DNA of 32,576 bases from a virus, in IMG/VR virus record IMGVR_UViG_3300043395_001200, positions 1 through 32,576 of that record; one strand, 5' to 3'. The position numbers were made by a program, and so were the translations under genes. Shown here one piece after another: positions 1 to 7,726 of the stretch. The notes beneath the pieces were generated by a model. It did no database searches. It was given only the letters and a program-made list of their open reading frames with translations, and was not told where the DNA came from. The first letter of the stretch is position 1. Each line of letters begins with the position of its first letter.

Positions 1-251
1 AAGCACCAGTACTACTACAACAAGCAGATGATATCGGTGACATCGAAATCATGATGGCGCCAGCAGTATGGATAGTCATGTATCAAAATACCGCTATCAG
101 CATGGCACGTAGAACATGGACGGTGCGTGGCCAAGTGGTCAAATACATGAGAACAAATTTTAGCAATCCTGCACACGCATATAGATTGGCCGCAAAGTTG
201 AACAAGATGTTTGACACAGATGATTTTACAGTTAGGGAAATAAATATATGA
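1..251 (+). CDS. Hypothetical protein, 5'-truncated by the window edge
   Basis: This is the 3' part of the 87-aa gene seen complete at 30211-30474; the window begins inside its fifth codon. No family is recognised. The visible part has a hydrophobic stretch (MMAPAVWIVMYQ) and then a basic C-terminal half. Its stop overlaps the start of the next gene as ATGA (248-251), so it is translationally coupled to the pre-terminase genes. The truncation is an artefact of where the sequence was opened. Confidence 0.8.
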   Translation, partial: APVLLQQADDIGDIEIMMAPAVWIVMYQNTAISMARRTWTVRGQVVKYMRTNFSNPAHAYRLAAKLNKMFDTDDFTVREINI

Positions 252-484
252 GACAAGGACAAATACACGTTTATGGTGGCTATAAATCACCAGAAGAAGG
301 CGCAAGAACTATTACGCCTATTATTCAAAATGAAGCCTACGGACTTTATGTGCGTAGAACTTACATTCGAGGACAATGGCACATAGAACTTATTCGTAAG
401 ATGCCAGAATACAGTGAACCATTGATTACAGAGTTCTTTTTATCGCCGGATGAACTACAACTACTAAGGGAGAGTCTACGATGA
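248..484 (+). CDS. Hypothetical protein, 78 aa (pre-terminase operon)
   Basis: It starts at ATG 248, overlapping the previous stop by ATGA, and its own stop overlaps the next ATG at 481 in the same way. The protein mixes basic residues and aromatics and ends in an amphipathic segment (SPDELQLLRESLR). No family is recognised. The tight coupling on both sides and the intact copy at 30471-30707 support a real gene expressed with the packaging genes. Confidence 0.7.
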   Translation: MRQGQIHVYGGYKSPEEGARTITPIIQNEAYGLYVRRTYIRGQWHIELIRKMPEYSEPLITEFFLSPDELQLLRESLR

Positions 485-627
485 AATTACCGGAAACAGT
501 AGCAACAGAACAAGAACTCATGAAACAGCGAGTTCGTTTTCTAGTATTAGTAAATGGCTATCTATCAGCAGGCGCATGGATTGCCATAGCCTATGCTGGA
601 TATCGCCTAGTGGGATTATTTGCATAA
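481..627 (+). CDS. Small single-span membrane protein, 48 aa
   Basis: A short frame that fits exactly between its neighbours: ATG at 481 overlaps the preceding TGA, and its TAA shares its last A with the ATG of terS at 627. Residues 1-18 are charged and polar; residues 19-47 form a hydrophobic segment (core SAGAWIAIAYAGY) that can span the inner membrane once. Function is unknown; a holin-like or membrane-anchored accessory role is possible, but size and topology alone do not decide it. It is preserved exactly in the right-hand copy (30704-30850). Confidence 0.65.
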   Translation: MKLPETVATEQELMKQRVRFLVLVNGYLSAGAWIAIAYAGYRLVGLFA

Positions 628-1046
628 TGGCAGTTAAAGAAGGTACAAAAATAGTCCATGGATTGATTGTGGGACGCAATCAAGTTGTAGTGCCACCTGA
701 AGAAGTAGAAGATTTAGCCAGTCTAGGCTGCACTAATACTGACATAGCCAATTGGTTTGGTATCGATGACAGCACACTAACATACAATTTTAAGCAGGAA
801 CTGATAAAAGGTCGTGAAAACTTAAAGATATCATTACGCAGAGCCATGCTGAAAAATGCCTGTGTAAACTTAAATGCCGCAGTACAGATCTTCTTAGCGA
901 AAAATATGCTGGGCATGAGCGATAATGGTATGAATACAGACAACAGTAAGGTTCTACCTTTTACCGACAATGATGATGATCAAGTATCAGAAGCAGATCT
1001 AGATGAAATGCGAGAAGAACTAGCAAATCTAGATGGCACTGAGTAA
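627..1046 (+). CDS. terS: Terminase small subunit (putative)
   Basis: This is the DNA-recognition subunit of the packaging motor, expected to bind viral DNA and present it to TerL. The 139-aa protein has a helix-turn-helix-like region at about residues 26-55 (CTNTDIANWFGIDDSTL), a basic helical segment at 56-99 suited to oligomerisation, and a very acidic tail at 114-139. The frame could open upstream at 576, but ATG 627 is chosen because it overlaps the preceding stop as TAATG and the added residues look non-native. It overlaps terL by 14 nt. The call rests on position, size and the HTH; family identity is not proven. Confidence 0.75.
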   Translation: MAVKEGTKIVHGLIVGRNQVVVPPEEVEDLASLGCTNTDIANWFGIDDSTLTYNFKQELIKGRENLKISLRRAMLKNACVNLNAAVQIFLAKNMLGMSDNGMNTDNSKVLPFTDNDDDQVSEADLDEMREELANLDGTE

Positions 1047-2265
1047 AGCACAACGCATGATAGCAGATGCGCCCTTTAGATTCAGGGTTGCATGTTGTGG
1101 ACGACGCTTTGGTAAGACACATCTAGCCATGCGAGAAATTGCTAAGTTTGCCAGTAAGCCAGATCAACGTATTATCTACGTTGCACCTACCTATAGAATG
1201 GCTAAGAATATTCTATGGAAGAAACTTAAGAAGAAACTTACTTCAATCAATTGGGTGCGTAAAGTCAATGAAACTGAATTGACACTGGAATTAGTCAACG
1301 GCAGTGAAATACAACTCAAAGGTGCAGAGAACTTTGATGCACTTAGAGGAACAGGCAATAATTTTATTGTCCTAGATGAAGTTGCAGACATGCACAGTGA
1401 AGCATGGTATGAAGTACTGCGTCCTACTCTTAGTGACACAGGAGGACATGCACTATTCCTAGGCACACCCAAAGGCATGAATTGGTTCAAAGATTTGTTT
1501 GACAATGCCTTAACTAAAAAGAACTGGGTCAGTTTCCAGTTTACCACAATTGATGGAGGCAATGTTCCTGCAGAAGAAGTAGAACAAGCACGACAGGATC
1601 TAGATGCTAGAACGTTCCGTCAAGAGTTTATGGCTACCTTTGAAAACTTCTCGGGTATTATTGCTTATGCATTTGGACAGCATAACATCAAAACAGCAGA
1701 CGCAGTTCAAGCCACAGAACCCTTGATCCTAGGCATGGACTTTAACGTAAATCCAATGTCATGTGCCATATTGAGAAAAACACCACAAGGACTGCACCAA
1801 ATAGATGAGATTGTCTTACCCAGCAGTAATACTAATGAACTTATTGAAGAAATACGCAATCGTTATCCTAGTAATCCTATTAGTTGTTATCCTGACCCTG
1901 CTGGTGTCCAGCGTAAGACAAGTGCCAATGGAAATACGGATATTCGACTGCTTGAACAAGCCGGATTTACCGTGCGTTATCATAGACAGCACGCCCAAGT
2001 CAAAGACAGAATAAATGCCGCAAACAGTTTATTTTATCTGCGTGATGATTCTAGTACTAGGTTTTACATTGATCCTCGTTGCAAGCATACTATTAAAAGT
2101 CTTCAGCAGTTTTGTTATAAAGAAAATACACAAATACCTGACAAAGATTCGGGACTGGATCACATGTGGGATGCGTTAACTTATCCTATAGAATTCTTAT
2201 TCCCTATACAGAAAATACATGAGCCTAGAGCACCGCAGAGATTCGGTCATGCTTTGGCTGCATAA
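1033..2265 (+). CDS. terL: Terminase large subunit (ATPase-nuclease)
   Basis: This motor protein pumps DNA into the prohead and cuts the concatemer. The 410-aa sequence shows a Walker A-type loop at residues 23-29 (GRRFGKT), Walker B at 112-117 (IVLDEV, catalytic E116), and a coupling motif at 142-148 (FLGTPKG). A C-terminal RNase H-like nuclease has acidic residues at D236 (GMDFNVN), D288 (YPDPAG) and D377/D380 (LDHMWDAL). The length is normal for a siphovirus TerL. The start inside terS gives a 14-nt overlap. The right-hand copy differs by 32 substitutions with only two amino-acid changes, I47V and S340D, so both alleles are evidently functional. Confidence 0.97.
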   Translation: MALSKAQRMIADAPFRFRVACCGRRFGKTHLAMREIAKFASKPDQRIIYVAPTYRMAKNILWKKLKKKLTSINWVRKVNETELTLELVNGSEIQLKGAENFDALRGTGNNFIVLDEVADMHSEAWYEVLRPTLSDTGGHALFLGTPKGMNWFKDLFDNALTKKNWVSFQFTTIDGGNVPAEEVEQARQDLDARTFRQEFMATFENFSGIIAYAFGQHNIKTADAVQATEPLILGMDFNVNPMSCAILRKTPQGLHQIDEIVLPSSNTNELIEEIRNRYPSNPISCYPDPAGVQRKTSANGNTDIRLLEQAGFTVRYHRQHAQVKDRINAANSLFYLRDDSSTRFYIDPRCKHTIKSLQQFCYKENTQIPDKDSGLDHMWDALTYPIEFLFPIQKIHEPRAPQRFGHALAA

Positions 2266-2268
2266 ATA
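2263..2268 (+). promoter_or_regulatory. TAAATA box upstream of portal gene
   Basis: The sequence ATAAATATACAATA lies between the terL stop and the portal start. TAAATA boxes recur at 241, 4056, 7196, 12722, 22390, 23093, 24017, 27907, 28122 and 29344, nearly all at gene junctions. This could be a T4-type late promoter (consensus TATAAATA), but with one mismatch and AT-rich surroundings the individual site is weak evidence. Confidence 0.35.
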
Positions 2269-2292
2269 TACAATAGATCGGAGCCTCAATAC

Positions 2293-4053
2293 ATGGCAGA
2301 ATTTACCCTACAGCAGGCTTATCAAAGAGCCATTGCAACAAATCAATTATACAGTAGAAACCGCGAACGTTGGCAGTTCTACTTGGACAGTTATCAAGGC
2401 GGAGAAGATTACCGCAATGGTGCTTACCTACAGCGTTATCAATTAGAAAGCGACAAGGATTATCAACTACGTTTAGCCAACACGCCCCTAGACAATCAAT
2501 GTCGCAGTTTAATCAGTCTTTATGTCAGTTTCTTGTTTAGAACTAGCCCTAGTCGCGAATTTGGTGTGCTAGAAGACAACATGATGATTGAAGACATTCT
2601 AGAAGACGCAGACTTAGACGGTCGTAGCATGGATGCTTTCATGAAGGATGTAGCCATATGGTCCGGAGTATTTGGACACGTATGGGTCAACGTCAGTCAA
2701 CCTGATGTAGGTGCAGTCACACTGGCAGATCAATTGGCACAGGGTGTACGTCCTTATCTATCAGTGGTAACACCTTTATGTGTCACTGATTGGCGTTGGG
2801 CACGTCAGGCCAATGGATCTTGGGCCTTAGAATATATCAAAGTAGTAGAAGAAGTCAATGACACAGTCAGTGTGGTTAAAGAATGGACTGTGGACACAAT
2901 TACTACCACAGAAATCAATACAAAAAGAAACGAAGCAACAGATTATTATGTTGAACCTAATCAATTGGGTCGCTTGCCATGGATCTGTGTTTATGCAGAA
3001 CGCAGTCCAGTACGCGGTTTAGGCAACAGTCTGATATCAGATATTGCAGATCAACAGCGCATGATCTACAATGAACTAGCAGAAGTCTATGACAGCATTA
3101 GATTAGACACACATCCAAGTTTGGTAGCCACAGTGGATACTAATGTAACAGGCGCAGCCGCAGGACAGGTTATCACCATGCCCGACAACTTGCCACCAGA
3201 CATGAAGCCATATGTACTACAGTTCCAAGGCGGACAAATTGACAAGATCTATGCCAGTATCGAATATCGTCGCAAGATGATTGACAGCATGGGTAATGTT
3301 GGATCAGTTCGCGCTACTGAAACACGTGAAATGTCAGGCATTGCTATAGAAACAGAATTCCAATTGCTAAACGCACGTCTAAGTTCAATTGCAGATAATC
3401 TAGAACTAGCCGAAGAATCTATTTGGCAGGAAGTCTGCACATACCTAGGTGTAGAATGGGAGGGAACTATTGAATATCCCGGAGACTTTGCACTACGTAA
3501 CGTAGACAACGAACTAGATCAATTGGCCAAGATGAAAAGCCTAAGTGCTCAGCCTATGTTGCAAGAAGAAATTGATAAGCGCATTGCCGAAATGCTGGAT
3601 ATCGAAGAAGTATTAACACCTCCTGCTAATGCACAAGCAGCCATGGCAGAAATAACAGAAGAAGGTATGGTCGATGGTTGCCCGATACCAATGACGGATA
3701 AGGCAATGAATATTGCTAATCATAAAATCTGTGTGGAAGAAGCAAACCTAGGACCTGCTAGACCAAGTCAGCCAGGCACATTCTGGATGCAACGAGCAGA
3801 TAGACTAGGTATAACAGAACAACAAAGTCGTAGCCAAACCTGTGCTAACTGCGGATTCTATGTGAATACGCAAGGCATCAAATCATGCTGGACCAGCAAC
3901 TTGGCCGCAGGCAATATACCATTGGCCACAGAAGTCGATCCAAGTTGGGAGAATGTACCTAACCCAGCCGGCTATTGCGTCAAGTGGGATATAACCTGCA
4001 CACCAACAAGAACCTGTGATACATGGGTAGCAGGTGGACCCATAGTCGATTGA
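2293..4053 (+). CDS. Portal protein with cysteine-rich C-terminal extension
   Basis: The dodecameric portal forms the DNA channel at the capsid vertex and docks TerL and the connectors. The 586-aa protein follows terL directly, with a GGAG ribosome site upstream. Residues 1-100 contain the pattern YxGGExYRNGAYLxRY, then Yx8Rx12N, resembling DUF4055-type portals; the middle carries the long helical region expected of the stem and wing. The last about 120 residues are unusual: six cysteines at 517, 520, 532, 562, 569 and 575, including TCANCGFY, AGYC and RTCDTWVAGGP. This module is not part of the portal fold and resembles cysteine-rich segments I recall from aquatic phages. It may bind zinc or an iron-sulphur cluster; that is inference. 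Confidence 0.88.
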   Translation: MAEFTLQQAYQRAIATNQLYSRNRERWQFYLDSYQGGEDYRNGAYLQRYQLESDKDYQLRLANTPLDNQCRSLISLYVSFLFRTSPSREFGVLEDNMMIEDILEDADLDGRSMDAFMKDVAIWSGVFGHVWVNVSQPDVGAVTLADQLAQGVRPYLSVVTPLCVTDWRWARQANGSWALEYIKVVEEVNDTVSVVKEWTVDTITTTEINTKRNEATDYYVEPNQLGRLPWICVYAERSPVRGLGNSLISDIADQQRMIYNELAEVYDSIRLDTHPSLVATVDTNVTGAAAGQVITMPDNLPPDMKPYVLQFQGGQIDKIYASIEYRRKMIDSMGNVGSVRATETREMSGIAIETEFQLLNARLSSIADNLELAEESIWQEVCTYLGVEWEGTIEYPGDFALRNVDNELDQLAKMKSLSAQPMLQEEIDKRIAEMLDIEEVLTPPANAQAAMAEITEEGMVDGCPIPMTDKAMNIANHKICVEEANLGPARPSQPGTFWMQRADRLGITEQQSRSQTCANCGFYVNTQGIKSCWTSNLAAGNIPLATEVDPSWENVPNPAGYCVKWDITCTPTRTCDTWVAGGPIVD

Positions 4054-4061
4054 TATAAATA
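4054..4061 (+). promoter_or_regulatory. Exact TATAAATA late-promoter-like box
   Basis: TATAAATA sits directly after the portal stop and 62 bp before the scaffold start; a second overlapping TAAATA begins at 4060. This is the consensus of T4 late promoters. No sigma70 -35 element is seen upstream. It would place the scaffold and capsid genes under their own late promoter. Confidence 0.5.
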
Positions 4062-4122
4062 AATATATAACCGATAAGATTGACTTATCAAGATTTTAAC
4101 TTCATAGAAGGCGAGGTACACG

Positions 4123-4797
4123 ATGACCGAACAAACATCGGCAACAAACACAGTGGATACTGATAACACTGAAACAAATACTCAGGCAACGAAAACTTTC
4201 ACGCAAGACGAGGTCAATGCGTTAATGGCTAGAACTAAATCTCAATTGGAGAAAAAGTATGCAAGCCGTTATGAAGACCTAGGCGATCCAGATGAACTTA
4301 AAGCGATTGTTCAACAACATCGTAAGCATCAGGAAGAACAACAACTCAAGCGTGGCGAGTTTGATAAAATCATTCAGGATTTAGCGTCCAAGAAGGATGC
4401 AGAGATACAGAAGAGAGATAAAATAATCGAAAGTTTCAAAGTCGAGACTCCTATTCTAGAAGCCGCAGCCAAGCATCGCGCTGTGAATCCAGAACAAGTC
4501 AAAGCATTGATTAGAAATGCTGTTAGACTTAACCAGGATGGCGAAGTAGAAGTACTTGATGAAAAGGGCGGTGTTCGCTACGATGACTCAGGTCGTCCAT
4601 TATCCGTTGATAGTTTTGTCCAGACATGGCTCCAAAGCAATCCACACTTTGTTTCAGCAACACCCAGCACTACAGCCAGCCGAAGTGCAGTAAGCAATGG
4701 CGCAACGAAACCACTTGATATTTCTAAACTCGATATGTCGAAACCTGAACACAGAAAAATCTATGCGGAACACAGAAAAGCCGCTGGATTAATTTAA
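4123..4797 (+). CDS. Capsid scaffolding protein (putative)
   Basis: Scaffolding proteins guide coat assembly and leave or are degraded before packaging. The 224-aa protein lies between portal and capsid, the standard place. It has a disordered Thr/Asn-rich N-terminus, a strongly charged helical or coiled-coil region at about residues 30-115 (many K, E and Q), and a short basic C-terminal helix (KPEHRKIYAEHRKAAG) of the type that contacts coat protein. A GAAGGCGAGG leader precedes ATG 4123. No protease motif is seen. The call is from context and architecture. Confidence 0.8.
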   Translation: MTEQTSATNTVDTDNTETNTQATKTFTQDEVNALMARTKSQLEKKYASRYEDLGDPDELKAIVQQHRKHQEEQQLKRGEFDKIIQDLASKKDAEIQKRDKIIESFKVETPILEAAAKHRAVNPEQVKALIRNAVRLNQDGEVEVLDEKGGVRYDDSGRPLSVDSFVQTWLQSNPHFVSATPSTTASRSAVSNGATKPLDISKLDMSKPEHRKIYAEHRKAAGLI

Positions 4798-4813
4798 TTA
4801 AAGGAAATTTAAA

Positions 4814-5668
4814 ATGGCCGGTTCTACAACCACAACATTAAATGACTTGCTACCTAGTATCGTTGCTGAAGCAATGTTTGTAGCAAACGAGCGTTCTATC
4901 ATGCGCGGTCTCGTAAAAAATTATGCTTTGGCCGCTGGTCAAGGTAAGACTGTTACTGTTCCTGTATACCCACAGGTAAGTGCAGCCGCTATCACCGAAG
5001 GTGATATCGTTAGCAACACAGCAGTTTCTACTGGTGGTGTTACACTAACTGTTGCAACAAACGCAATCCGTACTATGGTTTCTGACTTGTCAGTTGCCGC
5101 TAGTGCTAGCAACGTTGTTGCCGACCTAGGCCGTTTATTCGGTGAAGGTATTGCACGTAAGATCGACAAAGATCTAACAGCACTTTTCGCTGGCTTCAGT
5201 GCTGGTAAAGGTGATTACACAGGTCAAATCACAGCCGCTGACATCTTCGAAAGCGTTGCCAAGTTACGTGGCGCTGGCGTTGCTCCAGAAGGTATGGTCT
5301 GCGTACTACACCCAGAAATCGCTTATGACTTGAAGAAAGCATTGACAACTAACGGTAACACAGCATTCGTTGCTGGTGCTTTTGGTCCAACTGCTAACGA
5401 AGCAATGCAAATGGGCTACGTTGGTATGCTAGCCGGTGTTCCAGTTTATGAAACTTCTAACATCGACTATGATACAAACGCTGGTGATTTCCCAGGTGCT
5501 GTTTTCCACCGCGATGCACTAGGCTTGGCAATGATCGGTGACGTTCAGATTGAAACTGCTCGTCGTATCGACTATCTAAGCACTGAGATTGTTGCTAGTT
5601 GCCACTATGGCGTTGGCGAACTTCAAGACGGTCTTGGCCGTTACTTGAAGATGGACTCCAGCATTTAA
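4814..5668 (+). CDS. Major capsid protein (HK97-fold, putative)
   Basis: This would be the icosahedral shell subunit. At 284 aa it is the usual size for a short HK97-fold coat without a delta domain. It is preceded by AAGGAAAT at good spacing, and its codon use looks tuned for strong expression (many GCT, GTT and GGT codons). The sequence begins with a helical N-arm (LLPSIVAEAMFVANERSI), then a beta-rich segment (TVTVPVYPQVSAAAI) and alternating helix/strand segments of the P and A domains. No catalytic Lys/Asn crosslink pair can be assigned by eye. The scaffold upstream and connectors downstream support the call. Confidence 0.9.
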   Translation: MAGSTTTTLNDLLPSIVAEAMFVANERSIMRGLVKNYALAAGQGKTVTVPVYPQVSAAAITEGDIVSNTAVSTGGVTLTVATNAIRTMVSDLSVAASASNVVADLGRLFGEGIARKIDKDLTALFAGFSAGKGDYTGQITAADIFESVAKLRGAGVAPEGMVCVLHPEIAYDLKKALTTNGNTAFVAGAFGPTANEAMQMGYVGMLAGVPVYETSNIDYDTNAGDFPGAVFHRDALGLAMIGDVQIETARRIDYLSTEIVASCHYGVGELQDGLGRYLKMDSSI

Positions 5669-5687
5669 TTAACGAAAGGACCCTAGG

Positions 5688-6194
5688 ATGGCATTTAATT
5701 ACGAAGATTCAACTTTTGTAAGTTTTGCAACCTATGCGGATGTCACCGCTAGGGACCAGCGTTTCTTTGAAGCGAATGAAGGCTTAACCAGCGTTCAGGT
5801 TGAAGACTTATTGGCCTTGGCCAGTCAACGTATTCTAACACAAATTAGAAACAGCGACTGGTGGAAGGATTATCAATTTAGTAGAGACACAGCATTGAAA
5901 TACGATCTGCGTCTACTACCTGCGGTAGATCCTGACAATATCAAGGCACGTGAACAAGAATTTAAAGACTTAAACATATATTTCGCCATGAGCGAATATC
6001 TGCTACCAAAAGTAGCGGACTTTGGCAATGAAACCAGCGCCGAAGTTGTGAAAATTAAGTTTTATAAAGATCTTTACACAGCCCTGTACCAAGAAGTATT
6101 ACAATCCGGCGACTGGTATGATTTCACCGGTAACGGCACAATCGCTACTGATGAAAAAGCCCCAAGTACTATTAATCGCGTGAGGACAAGATGA
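5688..6194 (+). CDS. Head-tail connector / adaptor protein (putative)
   Basis: The 168-aa helical protein follows the coat gene, with ribosome site AAAGGA. The gp6-like adaptor that extends the portal occupies this position in HK97-like phages. The N-terminal half has a pattern suited to helices (VEDLLALASQRILTQIRNSDWW), and a second helical pair is at about 85-140. Its last bases overlap the next gene by ATGA. No catalytic motif is visible. Assigned by position and helical character. Confidence 0.65.
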   Translation: MAFNYEDSTFVSFATYADVTARDQRFFEANEGLTSVQVEDLLALASQRILTQIRNSDWWKDYQFSRDTALKYDLRLLPAVDPDNIKAREQEFKDLNIYFAMSEYLLPKVADFGNETSAEVVKIKFYKDLYTALYQEVLQSGDWYDFTGNGTIATDEKAPSTINRVRTR

Positions 6195-6580
6195 GATCAC
6201 AACTACTAGATTATTTGACAACTAATTTAACTGACAGCATCAAGCCCAGTCATGAGTTGCCATTTGAACAAGGCGGTAGTGCATTATATCTTAAAAACAT
6301 GCGTAGAGTATACTTGGATGAAGATAACACTGAGCAAGAGCAGATAATAACTACTTTTGACGATGATATCGCTCAGATCATTACCACTGTTAGAGCATAT
6401 CTAGCAGTAGATGCAAAGAATCGCAACGTTGATTTGGATGACGCATTAACAATCTTAGCCAGTGCCAAAGATGGCGCCAGCATACCAAACTCTTTTCGAA
6501 AAGAATTTGACTATACTACAACCATAGACAACGATCAGTTGATCTATGAATTTGAGTATAGGTTTTATACCATAGCATAA
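6191..6580 (+). CDS. Neck / tail-terminator-like protein (putative)
   Basis: This 129-aa protein lies between the adaptor and the tail-tube gene and starts by ATGA overlap with its upstream neighbour. It has an N-terminal helix (LLDYLTTNLTDSI), a central acidic and beta-rich part, and ends in a beta segment (LIYEFEYRFYTIA) that fits a tail-terminator fold such as lambda gpU. No family motif is recognised. The position in the morphogenesis order is the main evidence. Confidence 0.55.
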   Translation: MRSQLLDYLTTNLTDSIKPSHELPFEQGGSALYLKNMRRVYLDEDNTEQEQIITTFDDDIAQIITTVRAYLAVDAKNRNVDLDDALTILASAKDGASIPNSFRKEFDYTTTIDNDQLIYEFEYRFYTIA

Positions 6581-6592
6581 GGAAAAAGCAAA

Positions 6593-7144
6593 ATGGCATA
6601 CATTAACGCTTCTAGCGCATTAACTCGCGTAAAGTTGTTTATAATTAAAAACGCGGATGCCACTACTCCTGGAACTCCTGTAGAAGCAGATTTCTACACC
6701 GCTGTTAACGCATCTACTGGTGTAGTTACGCTAACAACAGCAAATGGTCCAATCGTAGTGCCTGGTTTACAAGACGTAACCATTAACAACGCAAACGGAA
6801 GTTTCCGTTGGAAACAACTAGACCAAAGTGGTGAAAATGTTATTACAACTAACGCCACAAACAGCCTAAGTGGCAACTTCGTTCTAGATCCCCTAACATT
6901 CTGGGGTGATGGTTCAGGTAGCCTAGCCGCTGACGAAGGTATCTTCAAACTGTCCAACGACAGAACACAGATTGCCTTCTTAATCGCTCCTGAGGGTGTT
7001 ATTGATAAGACTGTTCTAATGGGAACAGGCTTTATCGGTGCTCTTGCCCCAACAGTTAGCGCAGATAGTCCAGTTTGGGTCAGCCCAATCACTATTGAAG
7101 TTAACGGCGATTATATCAAGTATGACAGCACATTGGCTGCTTAA
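6593..7144 (+). CDS. Major tail tube protein (putative)
   Basis: This is probably the subunit of the non-contractile tail tube. The 183-aa protein is beta-rich, low in charge and cysteine-free, with many Thr, Val and Asn residues. It is preceded by a strong AAGGAAAAAGC leader and followed at once by a rho-independent terminator, as expected for an abundant structural protein ending a transcription unit. It lies just ahead of the tail-chaperone frameshift pair, the canonical place for this gene. Confidence 0.8.
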   Translation: MAYINASSALTRVKLFIIKNADATTPGTPVEADFYTAVNASTGVVTLTTANGPIVVPGLQDVTINNANGSFRWKQLDQSGENVITTNATNSLSGNFVLDPLTFWGDGSGSLAADEGIFKLSNDRTQIAFLIAPEGVIDKTVLMGTGFIGALAPTVSADSPVWVSPITIEVNGDYIKYDSTLAA

Positions 7145-7165
7145 TATCTGATATTAACCAAAGAT

Positions 7166-7190
7166 AAGGCTCCGAAGGGAGCCTTTTCTT
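7166..7190 (+). terminator. Rho-independent terminator after the tail tube gene
   Basis: AAGGCTCC (7166-7173), loop GAAG, GGAGCCTT (7178-7185), then a T-rich tail. The 8-bp perfect stem with a tetraloop divides the head/tail-tube unit from the tail-assembly unit. Confidence 0.9.
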
Positions 7191-7195
7191 ATGGC

Positions 7196-7201
7196 TAAAT
7201 A
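7196..7201 (+). promoter_or_regulatory. TAAATA box between terminator and tail-assembly genes
   Basis: CTAAATATATAAAC follows directly after the terminator and precedes the GAGGAGG ribosome site of the next gene. A promoter is needed here if the terminator is efficient, and no sigma70 pair is visible in the short gap, which favours this box as a late promoter. Confidence 0.45.
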
Positions 7202-7222
7202 TATAAACACTGAGGAGGTGTT

Positions 7223-7393
7223 ATGATATTTGATAAGTTAACAACAGAAGATCTATTACGTAGCATGGAAGCAGAAGCCGCAAAGGCTATAGCAGAAATA
7301 AAATGCAGTCGTAAAGATCTAGAGCAAGCAGACGCTCGCTTACGCTTTCTATTAAGCGTTATACATCACATGAAAGATAAGATTGGAGAATAA
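7223..7393 (+). CDS. Small coiled-coil protein, 56 aa
   Basis: ATG 7223 follows an excellent ribosome site (GAGGAGG, spacing 6). The protein is almost entirely helical and charged with heptad-like spacing, and has one cysteine. It ends 3 nt before the tail-chaperone gene. No family is recognised. It is the first gene of the tail-assembly unit and may be a small chaperone or connector. Confidence 0.75.
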   Translation: MIFDKLTTEDLLRSMEAEAAKAIAEIKCSRKDLEQADARLRFLLSVIHHMKDKIGE

Positions 7394-7396
7394 GAT

Positions 7397-7699
7397 ATGG
7401 CAGTAAATCTAAAAACATTGGCAGCAAAGCCGCAACTAATTAAGATAGTACTCGATACCGAGGAAATCAAAGAACAATATGGTGACGAACTAGAATTTTA
7501 TATCTATGATCGTCAACCCATAGATAAATTCATCAAAATTGCCAGCACTATGAACACAGACTACACTGGTGCAGTAGCCATGATGAATGATCTAATCCTA
7601 GATGAAGATGGAAAACCTGTTTGCAAAGATGGCTTGGTATTACCCAGCGGCGTAATGAGCATGGCAATCCAAAAGGTTATTGAACATCTGGGAAAGTAA
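7397..7699 (+). CDS. Tail assembly chaperone, G-like (zero-frame product)
   Basis: This 100-aa protein sits between the tail tube and tape measure genes and is expected to coat the tape measure protein during tail assembly. It has a beta-rich start, acidic helices and ends at codons GGA-AAG-TAA. The last sense codons form GGGAAAG, the slippery sequence used by lambda gpG/gpGT. The -1 frame is open from here through the next reading frame, so a minor fusion product is expected. The short, acidic character matches the G-type chaperone. The frame logic is seen directly; the function is inferred from lambda. Confidence 0.85.
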   Translation: MAVNLKTLAAKPQLIKIVLDTEEIKEQYGDELEFYIYDRQPIDKFIKIASTMNTDYTGAVAMMNDLILDEDGKPVCKDGLVLPSGVMSMAIQKVIEHLGK

Positions 7700-7726
7700 C
7701 AAACGAGAGGCTCCATGAGGGGTCTC
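7690..7726 (+). promoter_or_regulatory. Programmed -1 frameshift site: slippery GGGAAAG plus hairpin
   Basis: GGGAAAG at 7690-7696 is read as G GGA AAG in the zero frame and immediately precedes the TAA at 7697. Slipping back one base gives an uninterrupted frame (next codon GTA at 7696) that reaches the in-frame ATG at 7738 and continues to 7957. Eight bases downstream a hairpin can form: GAGA (7705-7708) with TCTC (7723-7726) and CTCC (7711-7714) with GGGG (7719-7722), with a GG bulge and loop ATGA. The fusion would be 187 aa. Confidence 0.85.

Larger units (their letters stand above)
1..2353. repeat. Terminal direct repeat, left copy
   Basis: This stretch recurs at 30224-32576 at a constant offset of 30,223 without gaps. 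By eye, 1-1109 and 2233-2353 are identical in the two copies. Between 1110 and 2232, inside terL, I count 32 substitutions. The simplest reading is that the molecule is circular or circularly permuted with a unit of about 30.2 kb and was assembled past its own start. The substitutions show that at least two closely related genomes contributed. A true long terminal repeat is the alternative. Confidence 0.95.

Noticed and set aside
576-626. Upstream extension of the terS frame (start at 576)
   Set aside because: It adds 17 residues lying inside the small membrane-protein gene; ATG 627 overlaps that gene's stop, the pattern used by its neighbours.
1-2353. A true gene duplication of terS/terL within the genome
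   Set aside because: The repeat reaches exactly both window ends and cuts genes at each edge, as expected from circular or permuted ends, not from an internal duplication.
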